Positions 1-6,106 of a DNA stretch of 7,194 bases are shown piece after piece. The translations under genes and the position numbers were made by a program. The notes beneath the pieces are model-generated. The model was not told the DNA's origin and made no database searches. It was given only the letters and a program-made list of their open reading frames with translations. Position 1 is the first letter of the stretch, and each line of letters starts with the position of its first letter. Source of the stretch: Woeseia sp. (GTDB lineage Bacteria; Pseudomonadota; Gammaproteobacteria; Steroidobacterales; Woeseiaceae); assembly GCA_018701055.1 (NCBI GenBank), contig JABIUH010000174.1:1-7194 (forward strand). The letters are read 5' to 3'.

Positions 1-588
1 CAGAGATTTAGTTTCCAATGTTTGTTCATCGTCAACGGCATCTCGAAGTAGAACACTATCTTTCATAGACAATGCGAATGCAGCCAACAACGACATTAAA
101 ATAAACATTCCTGCAACGCCGATCGTCGGGAGAACGATCGGTAACAAATAAAATAGTGCTGAGCTCAGTCCAAACTGCAACACGGTAAACATTCCATAGC
201 CACGCTCTGGCTCACGTGACGCAGCAATTGACGTCACAACTGAGGCATACGCCGCGGCACCTCCAAGACCCGAAATGAATCGTACGACGACGAAGACCTC
301 CGTCGGCATTTGGTTAACGAATGCGGAAAGACAATCAAACACGACCAGTACGATCAAGCCGAATACGCAAACGCTGCGAGGGTTCAGGTGCCGGATTCTC
401 AGTCCAACAAAAATCGCGGCAAGTGCACTGCCGACGAAACCGGCCGTTGCTATCCATCCTGCCTGCGCGTCTGTAAACCCCGCATAATCAATCAGCGCAC
501 CAACCATCATTGGCAGTATAAGAATAGGCAGAATGGCGAACGAGCCAAGGGTGGACAGACGAGTGATTCGGACAGCTTCGGGCGACAT
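1..588 (-). CDS. MFS transporter, N-terminal half (3' end beyond left edge)
   Basis: This is a polytopic inner-membrane protein, most like a major facilitator superfamily secondary transporter. The 196 residues visible from the ATG at 586-588 contain about six hydrophobic segments, near residues 11-33, 45-65, 74-92, 98-122, 133-154 and 157-175, which matches the first MFS six-helix bundle. The loop between helices 2 and 3 (residues 62-71, GLRIRHLNPR) resembles a degenerate MFS motif A. Helix 4 has the usual R-x-x-x-G-x-G-x-G/A pattern (R103 FISGLGGAAAY). A stop codon lies in frame four codons upstream of the ATG, so the start is well bounded, although the ribosome site is weak. The gene is divergent from aguB with 79 bp between them, which suggests but does not prove a role in polyamine or agmatine transport. 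The substrate cannot be read from the sequence. The C-terminal half is outside the window. Confidence 0.8.
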   Translation of the reverse strand, partial: MSPEAVRITRLSTLGSFAILPILILPMMVGALIDYAGFTDAQAGWIATAGFVGSALAAIFVGLRIRHLNPRSVCVFGLIVLVVFDCLSAFVNQMPTEVFVVVRFISGLGGAAAYASVVTSIAASREPERGYGMFTVLQFGLSSALFYLLPIVLPTIGVAGMFILMSLLAAFALSMKDSVLLRDAVDDEQTLETKSL

Positions 589-606
589 GGGCCAATGCTA
601 CCCCAG

Positions 607-637
607 TTGACAATACGCATATGCTGCCGCTCATAAT
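607..637 (+). promoter_or_regulatory. Candidate sigma-70-type promoter of aguBA
   Basis: A perfect -35 hexamer TTGACA (607-612) is followed after 19 bp by CATAAT (632-637), five of six matches to the -10 consensus. The spacer is 2 bp longer than ideal. Transcription would start near 644, giving a leader of about 24 nt before the aguB ATG. The spacer contains an 8-bp palindrome, GCATATGC (617-624), that could bind a regulator. The same 79-bp region must also drive the divergent MFS gene, for which I see no convincing promoter. Confidence 0.5.
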
Positions 638-667
638 GCGAAACTCACTAAAATATTTGGAGTCACA

Positions 668-1531
668 ATGCGAATAGTTAAAGTTGCCGCGACACAGATG
701 GGCTGCGCGGAAAATGCAACTGACAATATTGCGCTTGCTGAGAAGCAAGTTCGCGGCGCTGCAGCGGAAGGCGCGCAAATTGTGCTGCTTCAGGAATTGT
801 TCGAAACACCCTATTTTTGCAAAGATATGAACAGCGACAATTTTGCACTAGCTCACGACAGTCAAAACAATTCCATCGTCGAACACTTTAGGAAGTTAGC
901 ACGCGAGTTGGAGGTGGTATTACCGATAAGTTTTTTCGAGCGCGATAACAACGCGTTCTTTAACTCGATCGCCATTATTGATGCAGATGGCAGTGTGATG
1001 GGTATCTATAGAAAATCGCATATTCCGCAAAGCCCCGGTTATCAGGAGAAGTTCTATTTCAGCCCCGGCGATACGGGTTTTAAAGTTTGGAAAACACGCT
1101 ATGCCAACATAGGTGTCGCAATTTGCTGGGACCAATGGTTTCCGGAGGCTGCGCGTGCCATGGCGCTGCAAGGAGCCGAAGTGCTGCTATACCCAACCGC
1201 TATTGGCTCAGAACCAGGGTATCCGGAAATTGATTCTTGCGCCCATTGGCAACGCGTCATGCAGGGGCATTCCGCGGCAAACTGCGTCCCGGTTATCACA
1301 TCCAATCGCATTGGACTTGAGCGCGGCGATTCCTGCGACGTGACGTTTTACGGTAGTTCATTTATCACTGACAACACCGGCGCGAAACTCGTGGAGGCAG
1401 AACGGGATAAGCAATGTTTTGTTTCCGCCGAACTTGATCTGGACAAGATGCAACGTGAACGCAGCGCTTGGGGGTTATTCCGTGATCGCCGCCCTGATCT
1501 TTATGGCGGTCTGCTAGAACTCGGAGCCTAA
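668..1531 (+). CDS. aguB: N-carbamoylputrescine amidase
   Basis: This is a cytosolic nitrilase-superfamily amidase that hydrolyses N-carbamoylputrescine to putrescine, CO2 and ammonia, the last step of the agmatine route to putrescine. The 287 residues match the usual AguB length. The nitrilase catalytic triad is complete: Glu43 in LLQELFETPYF, Lys116 in YRKSHIP and Cys153 in AICWDQWFPE. Other AguB-typical stretches are GYQEKFYFSPGDTGF (124-138), LLYPTAIGSEP (173-183) and the C-terminal FRDRRPDLY (271-279). The ATG has a GGAG ribosome site at 659-662 with a 5-nt spacer. It is followed after 3 bp by aguA, the enzyme that makes its substrate, so the two almost certainly form one operon. That pairing is what separates it from other carbon-nitrogen hydrolases. 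No key residue is missing. Confidence 0.95.
   Translation: MRIVKVAATQMGCAENATDNIALAEKQVRGAAAEGAQIVLLQELFETPYFCKDMNSDNFALAHDSQNNSIVEHFRKLARELEVVLPISFFERDNNAFFNSIAIIDADGSVMGIYRKSHIPQSPGYQEKFYFSPGDTGFKVWKTRYANIGVAICWDQWFPEAARAMALQGAEVLLYPTAIGSEPGYPEIDSCAHWQRVMQGHSAANCVPVITSNRIGLERGDSCDVTFYGSSFITDNTGAKLVEAERDKQCFVSAELDLDKMQRERSAWGLFRDRRPDLYGGLLELGA
1523..1526 (+). promoter_or_regulatory. Ribosome binding site supporting the GTG start of aguA
   Basis: GGAG at 1523-1526 lies inside the last codons of aguB, 8 nt before the GTG at 1535. The next in-frame candidate, the ATG at 1580, has no comparable site. This favours the GTG and implies translational coupling to aguB. Confidence 0.55.
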
Positions 1532-1534
1532 CCG

Positions 1535-2563
1535 GTGGTTCGCGAGGACTTTCCAACTGCGGCTTCTGCTGGCTACACCATGCCAGCAGAATGGATGCCC
1601 CATGAACGTTGCTGGATGGCGTGGCCATGCCGCCGCAATTTTTGGCGAGAACACCTGTGCAAAACACAGCGGTGTTTCGCAAACGTCGCCAATGCGATTG
1701 GCGAATTTGAACCAGTGACGATGCTTTGCCCGCCCGCAGATCTCGAGAATGCTCGCAAGCTCTGTGGCGAGAAAATCGAATTACTCAATGTCGATCTCGA
1801 CGACTCCTGGATGCGCGATATTGGCCCCAACTTCGTTGTGAATAACGCCGGGCAGCTAGCCGCGTCGATATTTCATTTTAATAGCTGGGGAAAGAAACAT
1901 TCGCCCTGGGGAAAAGATGCGGCAATTGGGCACCGGCTCGCGGAGTATCTAGGCATCCCGACGTTTTCCTCATCAATTTTCATGGAGGGCGGAGGCATCA
2001 ATGTCGACGGCGAAGGCACTGTTCTCGCTACACGGCAAAATGTAATGAACGACAACCGCAATCCGGGATTGGGAGAAGAGGAAGCCACTCGACATCTATG
2101 CGATGCGCTTGGCACCGAAAAAGTAATTTGGTTACCGGGCGATCCGGAAGATACTGAAACCGATGGCCACGTTGACGGCATCGCATGCTTCGTAGCACCC
2201 GGAACCGTGCTCGTCGAAATTTGTCCCGCGACAGGAACCGAACGTTACGACAATATGCAGGCCAATTTAGACGCCGTACGCGGGCAGCATGATGCGTCAG
2301 GTCGTGAATTAACGGTGGTGACAATCGAAGAGGCGCACGAAGCAGAAAGAAATGGTGACATATTCGCGAGCTCGTATATCAATTTTTATATTGCGAATGA
2401 TGCGGTCTTGATCCCGGCATTTGGAATTGATCGTGATGAACAAGCGCGCGACACAATAAAGACGCTATTCCCAGACAGGGAAATTGTATCGATTGAAATT
2501 TCAGATATTGCGCTGGGCGGTGGTGGAATTCACTGCATTACGCAGCAGCAACCTGAAGGTTAG
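1535..2563 (+). CDS. aguA: Agmatine deiminase (divergent member)
   Basis: This enzyme hydrolyses agmatine to N-carbamoylputrescine and ammonia, feeding aguB. It belongs to the guanidino-group-modifying agmatine deiminase / Porphyromonas-type peptidylarginine deiminase family. Family landmarks occur in order: MPAEWMPHERCWMAWP (16-31), SWMRDIGP (91-98, with Asp95), FMEGGGINVDGEG (149-161), NRNPG (174-178), TDGHVDG (209-215, with His212) and the C-terminal GGGGIHCITQQQP with nucleophile Cys334. It has 342 residues, somewhat shorter than the roughly 360-370 usual for AguA, mainly because the loop after residue 264 is short. The block before NRNP reads TRQNVMN where classical AguA has T-E-E-C-L-L-N (recalled, not searched), and the residue after ALGG is Gly rather than Asn. 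The gene neighbour still argues for agmatine as substrate. A GTG start is chosen because of the ribosome site at 1523-1526; Met16 is the alternative. The stop codon overlaps the end of the convergent pilin gene. Confidence 0.9.
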   Translation: MVREDFPTAASAGYTMPAEWMPHERCWMAWPCRRNFWREHLCKTQRCFANVANAIGEFEPVTMLCPPADLENARKLCGEKIELLNVDLDDSWMRDIGPNFVVNNAGQLAASIFHFNSWGKKHSPWGKDAAIGHRLAEYLGIPTFSSSIFMEGGGINVDGEGTVLATRQNVMNDNRNPGLGEEEATRHLCDALGTEKVIWLPGDPEDTETDGHVDGIACFVAPGTVLVEICPATGTERYDNMQANLDAVRGQHDASGRELTVVTIEEAHEAERNGDIFASSYINFYIANDAVLIPAFGIDRDEQARDTIKTLFPDREIVSIEISDIALGGGGIHCITQQQPEG

Positions 2564-2991
2564 CGGCAAGCAGAAGGCAACCACTTGTCAACTAGAGTGA
2601 CATCGCCCGTACAGGACCAAGAGACGCTGCCCAAATTGTCGAAAGCGCTGACAGACAAGACCGCACCCACGATTTTGTTGTTGGCATTATTGCCAAACGT
2701 CACTTCAATTACGCCACCGGCAGCGACCTGAACCTGGGTTACGTAATTTCCCAAAATGGTGTTCGCTTGGTCTAGACCGGCAACAGTATTGTCGGCTGGA
2801 TAAGCGCCCGCATCCTGGTAGTACTCAGCCACGGCAACTTTTGCCCCAGCAGCAAGGTTCAGGCCTTCGGCGACCTGGGCTCGAACGGCGTAATCAAGGT
2901 ACGCCGGTACAGCGATTGCGGCCAAAATGCCAATGATCGCAACCACGATCATGAGTTCGATTAGCGTAAATCCTTGTTGTATCTTTTTCAT
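2560..2991 (-). CDS. pilA: Type IV major pilin (PilA-like)
   Basis: This is the structural subunit of a type IVa pilus, made as a prepilin in the inner membrane, cut and N-methylated by PilD, then assembled into surface fibres used for twitching, adhesion or DNA uptake. The N-terminus shows a 7-residue leader (MKKIQQG) with cleavage before Phe8, Glu12 as Glu+5 of the mature protein, and the conserved hydrophobic helix through residue 31 followed by AVPAYLDY. The C-terminal disulfide loop is formed by Cys127 and Cys142. The 143 residues fit the family. The ATG is at 2989-2991 with a weak GGGAA ribosome site. A -24/-12 promoter lies upstream, as expected for PilS/PilR-regulated pilins. No other pilus gene is visible nearby, so a minor pilin-like role is possible, but the short leader and Cys loop favour a major subunit. 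Its last bases overlap the aguA stop, with no terminator visible between them. Confidence 0.93.
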   Translation of the reverse strand: MKKIQQGFTLIELMIVVAIIGILAAIAVPAYLDYAVRAQVAEGLNLAAGAKVAVAEYYQDAGAYPADNTVAGLDQANTILGNYVTQVQVAAGGVIEVTFGNNANNKIVGAVLSVSAFDNLGSVSWSCTGDVTLVDKWLPSACR

Positions 2992-3010
2992 CAGTTTGTT
3001 CCCGTCATCC

Positions 3011-3031
3011 TAACCAGGTAGCTGCTGGTTA
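3011..3031 (-). repeat. Hairpin-forming inverted repeat in the pilin leader
   Basis: TAACCAG (3011-3017) and CTGGTTA (3025-3031) are perfect 7-bp complements around a 7-nt loop. The element spans the predicted pilin transcription start and lies about 20 nt before the pilin ATG. It could affect mRNA stability or translation, or be an operator. It has no T-tract, so it is not a terminator. Confidence 0.45.
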
Positions 3032-3035
3032 AAAT

Positions 3036-3054
3036 AAAGCGATTCTCATGCCAA
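3036..3054 (-). promoter_or_regulatory. Sigma-54 (-24/-12) promoter of the pilin gene
   Basis: Read on the minus strand, TTGGCATGAGAATCGCTTT matches the RpoN consensus TGGCAC-N5-TTGC, with the invariant GG (-24, plus 3051-3052) and GC (-12, plus 3039-3040) exactly 10 nt apart. The mismatches are T for the last C of the -24 box and C for one T of the -12 box. Transcription would start near 3027, giving a leader of about 36 nt. The AT-rich stretch just upstream (about 3058-3110) suits IHF bending and PilR binding, as known for pilA in Pseudomonas. No PilR site can be confirmed by eye. Confidence 0.7.
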
Positions 3055-3290
3055 CTTGAACATATATTCTATAATTAATTGAAATATAAAACTTTTAATT
3101 TATCGAAAAGTTAGCCCTAGAACACCCGAAGCGGACCCTGCGTAGCCAATAAGCGACAAGTAGTCACAAACTGATAGAAACCGTCAGTTAGGACGTGGAA
3201 GTGCATCACATCCTGCTAATGTCGCTTTACATAAGGATTTGGGTGGATTCACCGCGAGGCGACGAGTTGGCGTTAGTCAAGCGTCGTCAT
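3055..3290. other. Intergenic stretch without a recognisable gene
   Basis: Between the pilin promoter and the peptidase tail there is an AT-rich part (about 3058-3110) that probably belongs to the pilin regulatory region, then about 180 bp of mixed composition. I find no convincing reading frame, RNA gene or terminator. An ORF opening with GTG at 3195 crosses the peptidase end on the opposite strand and has no coding character. A 7-bp inverted repeat (3151-3157 and 3221-3227) is separated by 63 nt and may be chance. Confidence 0.5.
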
Positions 3291-3386
3291 ATGCATAAAT
3301 CTAACACCAAAGAAATCGCCGATATTCCCACTCAGTCACTGCGCAAATTTATCACCAAAGAAATCGCCAACATTCCAAACCGGACG
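3291..3386. repeat. Imperfect 48-bp tandem repeat across the peptidase stop codon
   Basis: Units 3291-3338 and 3339-3386 match at 35 of 48 positions by direct comparison, including an identical 16-base core (caccaaagaaatcgcc at 3305-3320 and 3353-3368). The right unit encodes the last 16 residues of the M28 peptidase (RPVWNVGDFFGDKFAQ). The left unit begins with its TGA stop and would continue in the same frame as LSGNIGDFFGVRFMH, then five more codons and a TAA at 3273-3275. The shared protein core is N-[VI]-G-D-F-F-G-x-[KR]-F. Confidence 0.75.
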
Positions 3387-5039
3387 TTGCGTGTCCTCCG
3401 CTACTGCATAACCGATACGAACATTGGCACGTGCAAAACGTAGCGCCGATGGCCAATCGATGGGCTGCGTCATATCATCGTTGGGCTGATGATAATCGTT
3501 GGAAAGAAATCCCCGCCAAATTGATTCACCGTCGATGGTCGGATCCGTGGACGTAAACCCAGGCACTAAAAATACGGATGGCACCCCTTGTTTCACAAAT
3601 GAATACTGGTCACTGCGGACGAAGATGACTTCTTCAGGCATAGGATCAGGAGATAGTTCGAAGTCTTCGGCCGCAATCGCAACATCGATAACACCCTGAA
3701 GCGACGAATGCTCTGCGCCAAAAGCGATGATGTCGCCGACCGGGTACAACAACAATGGCATGTCGAGATTTACGTTGGCGATAATTGCGTCACTTGGAAC
3801 CGTCGGATAGTGCGCGTAATAATCTGATCCCACTAAGCCTCTTTCCTCGCCCGTTAGTGCGATGAAAATAATCGAGCGCTTCGGCGGTACTGGCATTGCT
3901 GCAAACGAGCGGGCTGTCTCAATCAGTATCGACGATCCCATCGCGTTGTCGTACATACCATTGTAAATGTGATCACCATCGACCGACACTCCCGTGCCAA
4001 CGTGATCGAGGTGTGCGGTGAATACCACGAATTCATCCGCCAACTCTGGATCACTGCCGCGGAGAATACCAATAACATTCGGGCTGCTAATCGATTCATG
4101 CTTCGTTTGCCGCGCCAGGGTCACCTCTGTACCGAGTGGCGTTGATAAGGTTCGTCCGGCTTCCGCCGCATCCAGCGCATCCTCGAAACTAATTGGCGCT
4201 CTGCTAAACAACTCTTCCGCAGGCGGCACGTTTATGGTCGCACCACCCTGAAGTTCTGGAAAGTAGTTTGCCGCTACACCGGATAAATTGATCCATGACA
4301 TTCCTGGACGGACGCCTGCATTCTCTGAAATTCTCTTCCATGAGTAACGCTTCTGATCTAAACGTGACCGCAAGCCGACAACACCAACGGATCCCCGTGC
4401 GACAGCCTCTTCTGCTTTCGTCAGCCCGGACGAATAAAATGCGCGTTCATTGTGTGAGAAAGTATCCGGAGCACCGCCAAACATCGCGACGATCTTTCCG
4501 TCGACATCAATACCGTCATAGTCTGAATAACTCATTTCCGGCGCGTGAATTCCGAAACCAACAAATACCACCTCGGCGCTAATGCTCGTATCCGGTCGGA
4601 CCACGTCGCCGCCCATAACGAAATCTTCTTTCCACCGCTGGCTTTTTTCCACTCCGTCCTGGTGAAAAACAACGGAGGCGGAGTCGACCTCAATTCGTCG
4701 TGCAAGCATTGGCACAGCCTGAAACCAACTTCCGTCTTCGCCGCCTGCCTCAAGACAAATCTCTTCGAAATGCTGCGCGACGTATGTTGCGGCCTCATCG
4801 TACTCAGGGGAACCCGTCATCCGCCCCTGCATAGCGTCGTCAGACAGGTAACGCAGATGACCTTCGATGCGATCTCGATTGATTACGGTGAGGCCCTCTT
4901 CCAGGGCAGCGAACGTCGTAGGTGGTGTTGATGTTGCGTCCGGTGCAACAATCTCGGATGTGGTGTCTTCACATCCAGCGGTAATGATAAGAATGGCGCC
5001 GACGGCAATTAGAAACGTCGTGTTAGTCAATGAGGTCAC
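3336..5039 (-). CDS. M28-family zinc metallopeptidase with PA domain, putative lipoprotein
   Basis: This is a probable exported aminopeptidase of the M28 (Zn-dependent exopeptidase) family. The 567 residues begin with a hydrophobic signal segment (9-21) ending in ITAGC, a near-lipobox with Cys23 as the likely lipidated residue, followed by a low-complexity Thr/Pro linker. A PA-like domain fits about 135-270 (EVVFVGFGIHAP, DVDGKIVAM). The catalytic domain follows with the full M28 metal set: His343 (TAHLDHVG), Asp364 (GMYDNAMGS), catalytic Glu398 and ligand Glu399 (LTGEERG), Asp426 (NLDM) and His517 (NDYHQPND). The start is GTG at 5037-5039; a TGA lies in frame two codons upstream, so it cannot extend. 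The signal has no Lys or Arg before its hydrophobic core and no clear ribosome site, so a TTG at 5028-5030 or an upstream sequence problem is possible. The natural substrate is unknown. It stands alone, 159 bp after the regulator gene. Confidence 0.9.
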   Translation of the reverse strand: MTSLTNTTFLIAVGAILIITAGCEDTTSEIVAPDATSTPPTTFAALEEGLTVINRDRIEGHLRYLSDDAMQGRMTGSPEYDEAATYVAQHFEEICLEAGGEDGSWFQAVPMLARRIEVDSASVVFHQDGVEKSQRWKEDFVMGGDVVRPDTSISAEVVFVGFGIHAPEMSYSDYDGIDVDGKIVAMFGGAPDTFSHNERAFYSSGLTKAEEAVARGSVGVVGLRSRLDQKRYSWKRISENAGVRPGMSWINLSGVAANYFPELQGGATINVPPAEELFSRAPISFEDALDAAEAGRTLSTPLGTEVTLARQTKHESISSPNVIGILRGSDPELADEFVVFTAHLDHVGTGVSVDGDHIYNGMYDNAMGSSILIETARSFAAMPVPPKRSIIFIALTGEERGLVGSDYYAHYPTVPSDAIIANVNLDMPLLLYPVGDIIAFGAEHSSLQGVIDVAIAAEDFELSPDPMPEEVIFVRSDQYSFVKQGVPSVFLVPGFTSTDPTIDGESIWRGFLSNDYHQPNDDMTQPIDWPSALRFARANVRIGYAVAEDTQRPVWNVGDFFGDKFAQ

Positions 5040-5042
5040 TCG

Positions 5043-5153
5043 TCAAATCAAATTTATCGGCATGATAGCAGTCCGCCGTCTGATTTTGCTGGCGAATAAT
5101 TCAAATCTTAGCCAGATGTTGACGACGACAAGGATGCAGGCAGCCGTCAACAT
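5043..5153 (-). CDS. Possible 36-residue membrane peptide, in frame upstream of the M28 peptidase
   Basis: An ATG at 5151-5153 opens a 36-codon frame ending with TGA at 5043-5045. The product starts with a hydrophobic run (about residues 2-15, LTAACILVVVNIWL) followed by a basic patch (KIRRR, 23-27), which would suit one membrane segment with the C-terminus in the cytoplasm. Only one codon separates the TGA from the GTG start of the peptidase, and both are in the same frame. The ribosome site is poor (GAG about 10 nt upstream), and the ATG lies in an inverted repeat. I do not recognise the sequence. It may be a small protein, a leader peptide, the remains of an older N-terminus, or chance. 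Confidence 0.2.
   Translation of the reverse strand: MLTAACILVVVNIWLRFELFASKIRRRTAIMPINLI
5116..5153. repeat. 9-bp perfect inverted repeat with 20-nt loop
   Basis: ATGTTGACG (5116-5124) and CGTCAACAT (5145-5153) are exact complements. Read on the minus strand, the first arm contains the ATG of the small ORF ending at 5043. The hairpin lies 45 bp after the regulator stop codon and upstream of the peptidase. No T-tract follows on the minus strand, so it is not a standard intrinsic terminator. It could be a leader structure or a binding site. Confidence 0.5.
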
Positions 5154-5198
5154 TGAACCAACTCAACTGCAGAAATCGAACGAGCGTTTCGTCCGAGG

Positions 5199-5978
5199 CT
5201 AGCGGCCACAGCGCTCCATATAGGCTTCGGGGCCATCGCCAAAGGTGGCATCAAACGCGTCGCGAAATTCGCTTGTGGAGCCGAAGCCCGCTTTTTCCGC
5301 AACATTATCGAAGCGAATGTTGCTGCCTGTACCATCCAATAACAGCGTCGTTGCGTAACGGGCGCGACATTCGTTTACGAATTCGGCAAAGCTCGTCTTT
5401 TTGTCTTCTTCGAGCACGTGGAACAAGTGCATAATTGAGCAGTCGACGTGATCCGCAAGTTGAGTAACGGTTAACGTTGGATCCAAAAAGACATCAGTCA
5501 TCTCGGCCAACTCAGCCAATCGGCGTTTGATTCGTCCGGATGCGCGTGCGCTCAGGCCAAGCGGAACAACGTTATTTTTTAGGTGTTGAGCATTTCCCAA
5601 TCCCGACATTTCAATTAGTTCTATCGCCGCTGGATCACAATAGTGATCGCTAATCGACTTAATCAGACCCTTCGACATCGTGAATACTTCAGCGCCATTG
5701 TAGATGGGAGTTTTCCCCCGTAAGTCACTCTTGTGAAATGCCAGGTATCGAATGACAAATCCGGATGCTGTGATGACGAGATTGCCGACCTGCTCATACC
5801 AATGAGCATCATTTTCGAATGCGTCGTCCAGATACTTTGCAAGTTCGTTACCGGTGCTGCATTCGCCCCAATATGCGTCATAAAAAATCGCGTGTGGGTG
5901 CATCAGCTTCATGACCGCTGATACGTCATTTTTTACAAACGCCTGCGAATATCGCGCTGCTATTTCTTCTCTTTCCAT
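5199..5978 (-). CDS. NTF2/SnoaL-like domain fused to an AraC-type DNA-binding domain
   Basis: This is a likely cytoplasmic transcription factor of 259 residues. Residues 1 to about 118 look like an NTF2/SnoaL cone fold, a common small-molecule binding or catalytic fold: an N-terminal helix (ARYSQAFVKNDVSAVMKLMHP), FYDAYWGECSTG (32-43), ALVERYL-like strands and the closing GLIKSISDHYCDP (104-116). Residues about 145-257 carry two AraC/XylS helix-turn-helix units: LTVTQLADHVDCSIMHLFHVLEED (169-192) with SFAEFVNECRARYATTLLLD after it, then FDNVAEKAGFGSTSEFRDAFDATFGDGPEAYM (223-254). The last motif has Gly where AraC proteins usually have Thr or Ser before Pro (G-x-T/S-P), so the domain is somewhat divergent. 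The ATG at 5976-5978 has no obvious ribosome site. Target genes are unknown; neighbours on either side are in the same orientation. By analogy with AraC proteins, the N-terminal domain would sense an effector (inference). Confidence 0.8.
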   Translation of the reverse strand: MEREEIAARYSQAFVKNDVSAVMKLMHPHAIFYDAYWGECSTGNELAKYLDDAFENDAHWYEQVGNLVITASGFVIRYLAFHKSDLRGKTPIYNGAEVFTMSKGLIKSISDHYCDPAAIELIEMSGLGNAQHLKNNVVPLGLSARASGRIKRRLAELAEMTDVFLDPTLTVTQLADHVDCSIMHLFHVLEEDKKTSFAEFVNECRARYATTLLLDGTGSNIRFDNVAEKAGFGSTSEFRDAFDATFGDGPEAYMERCGR

Positions 5979-6106
5979 ATTACAGCTGAATCAATCCATT
6001 GAGTTTTCTTAGGATATCAAGCAGTGAAAGTGTTAGCCGAGAAGAGCATCACCAGGGAAAATGATAACTAGTACCGATATAAGCAATTATGACTAATCCA
6101 TAAGTT

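Noticed and set aside
488..778. 96-residue minus-strand ORF across the MFS-aguB intergenic region
   Set aside because: It overlaps the MFS start in another frame and the start of aguB on the other strand, and has no recognisable domain.
2550..2561. Palindrome AACCTGAAGGTT at the end of aguA
   Set aside because: The stem would be 5 bp with a 2-nt loop and no T-tract on either side, so it does not support a terminator.
3151..3227. Inverted repeat AAGCGAC / GTCGCTT
   Set aside because: Only 7 bp, separated by 63 nt; expected by chance in this much intergenic DNA.
3195..3443. 82-residue plus-strand ORF with a GTG start
   Set aside because: Its second half is antisense to the conserved peptidase C-terminus, and its apparent internal protein repeat comes from the 48-bp tandem repeat. 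It matches no family I recognise.
4545..4931. 128-residue plus-strand ORF inside the peptidase gene
   Set aside because: It is the opposite-strand shadow of a well-supported M28 peptidase whose residues are conserved in the minus frame.
6087..6103. Inverted repeat TTATG / CATAA in the regulator-methyltransferase gap
   Set aside because: A 5-bp AT-rich stem is too weak to call an operator or terminator.
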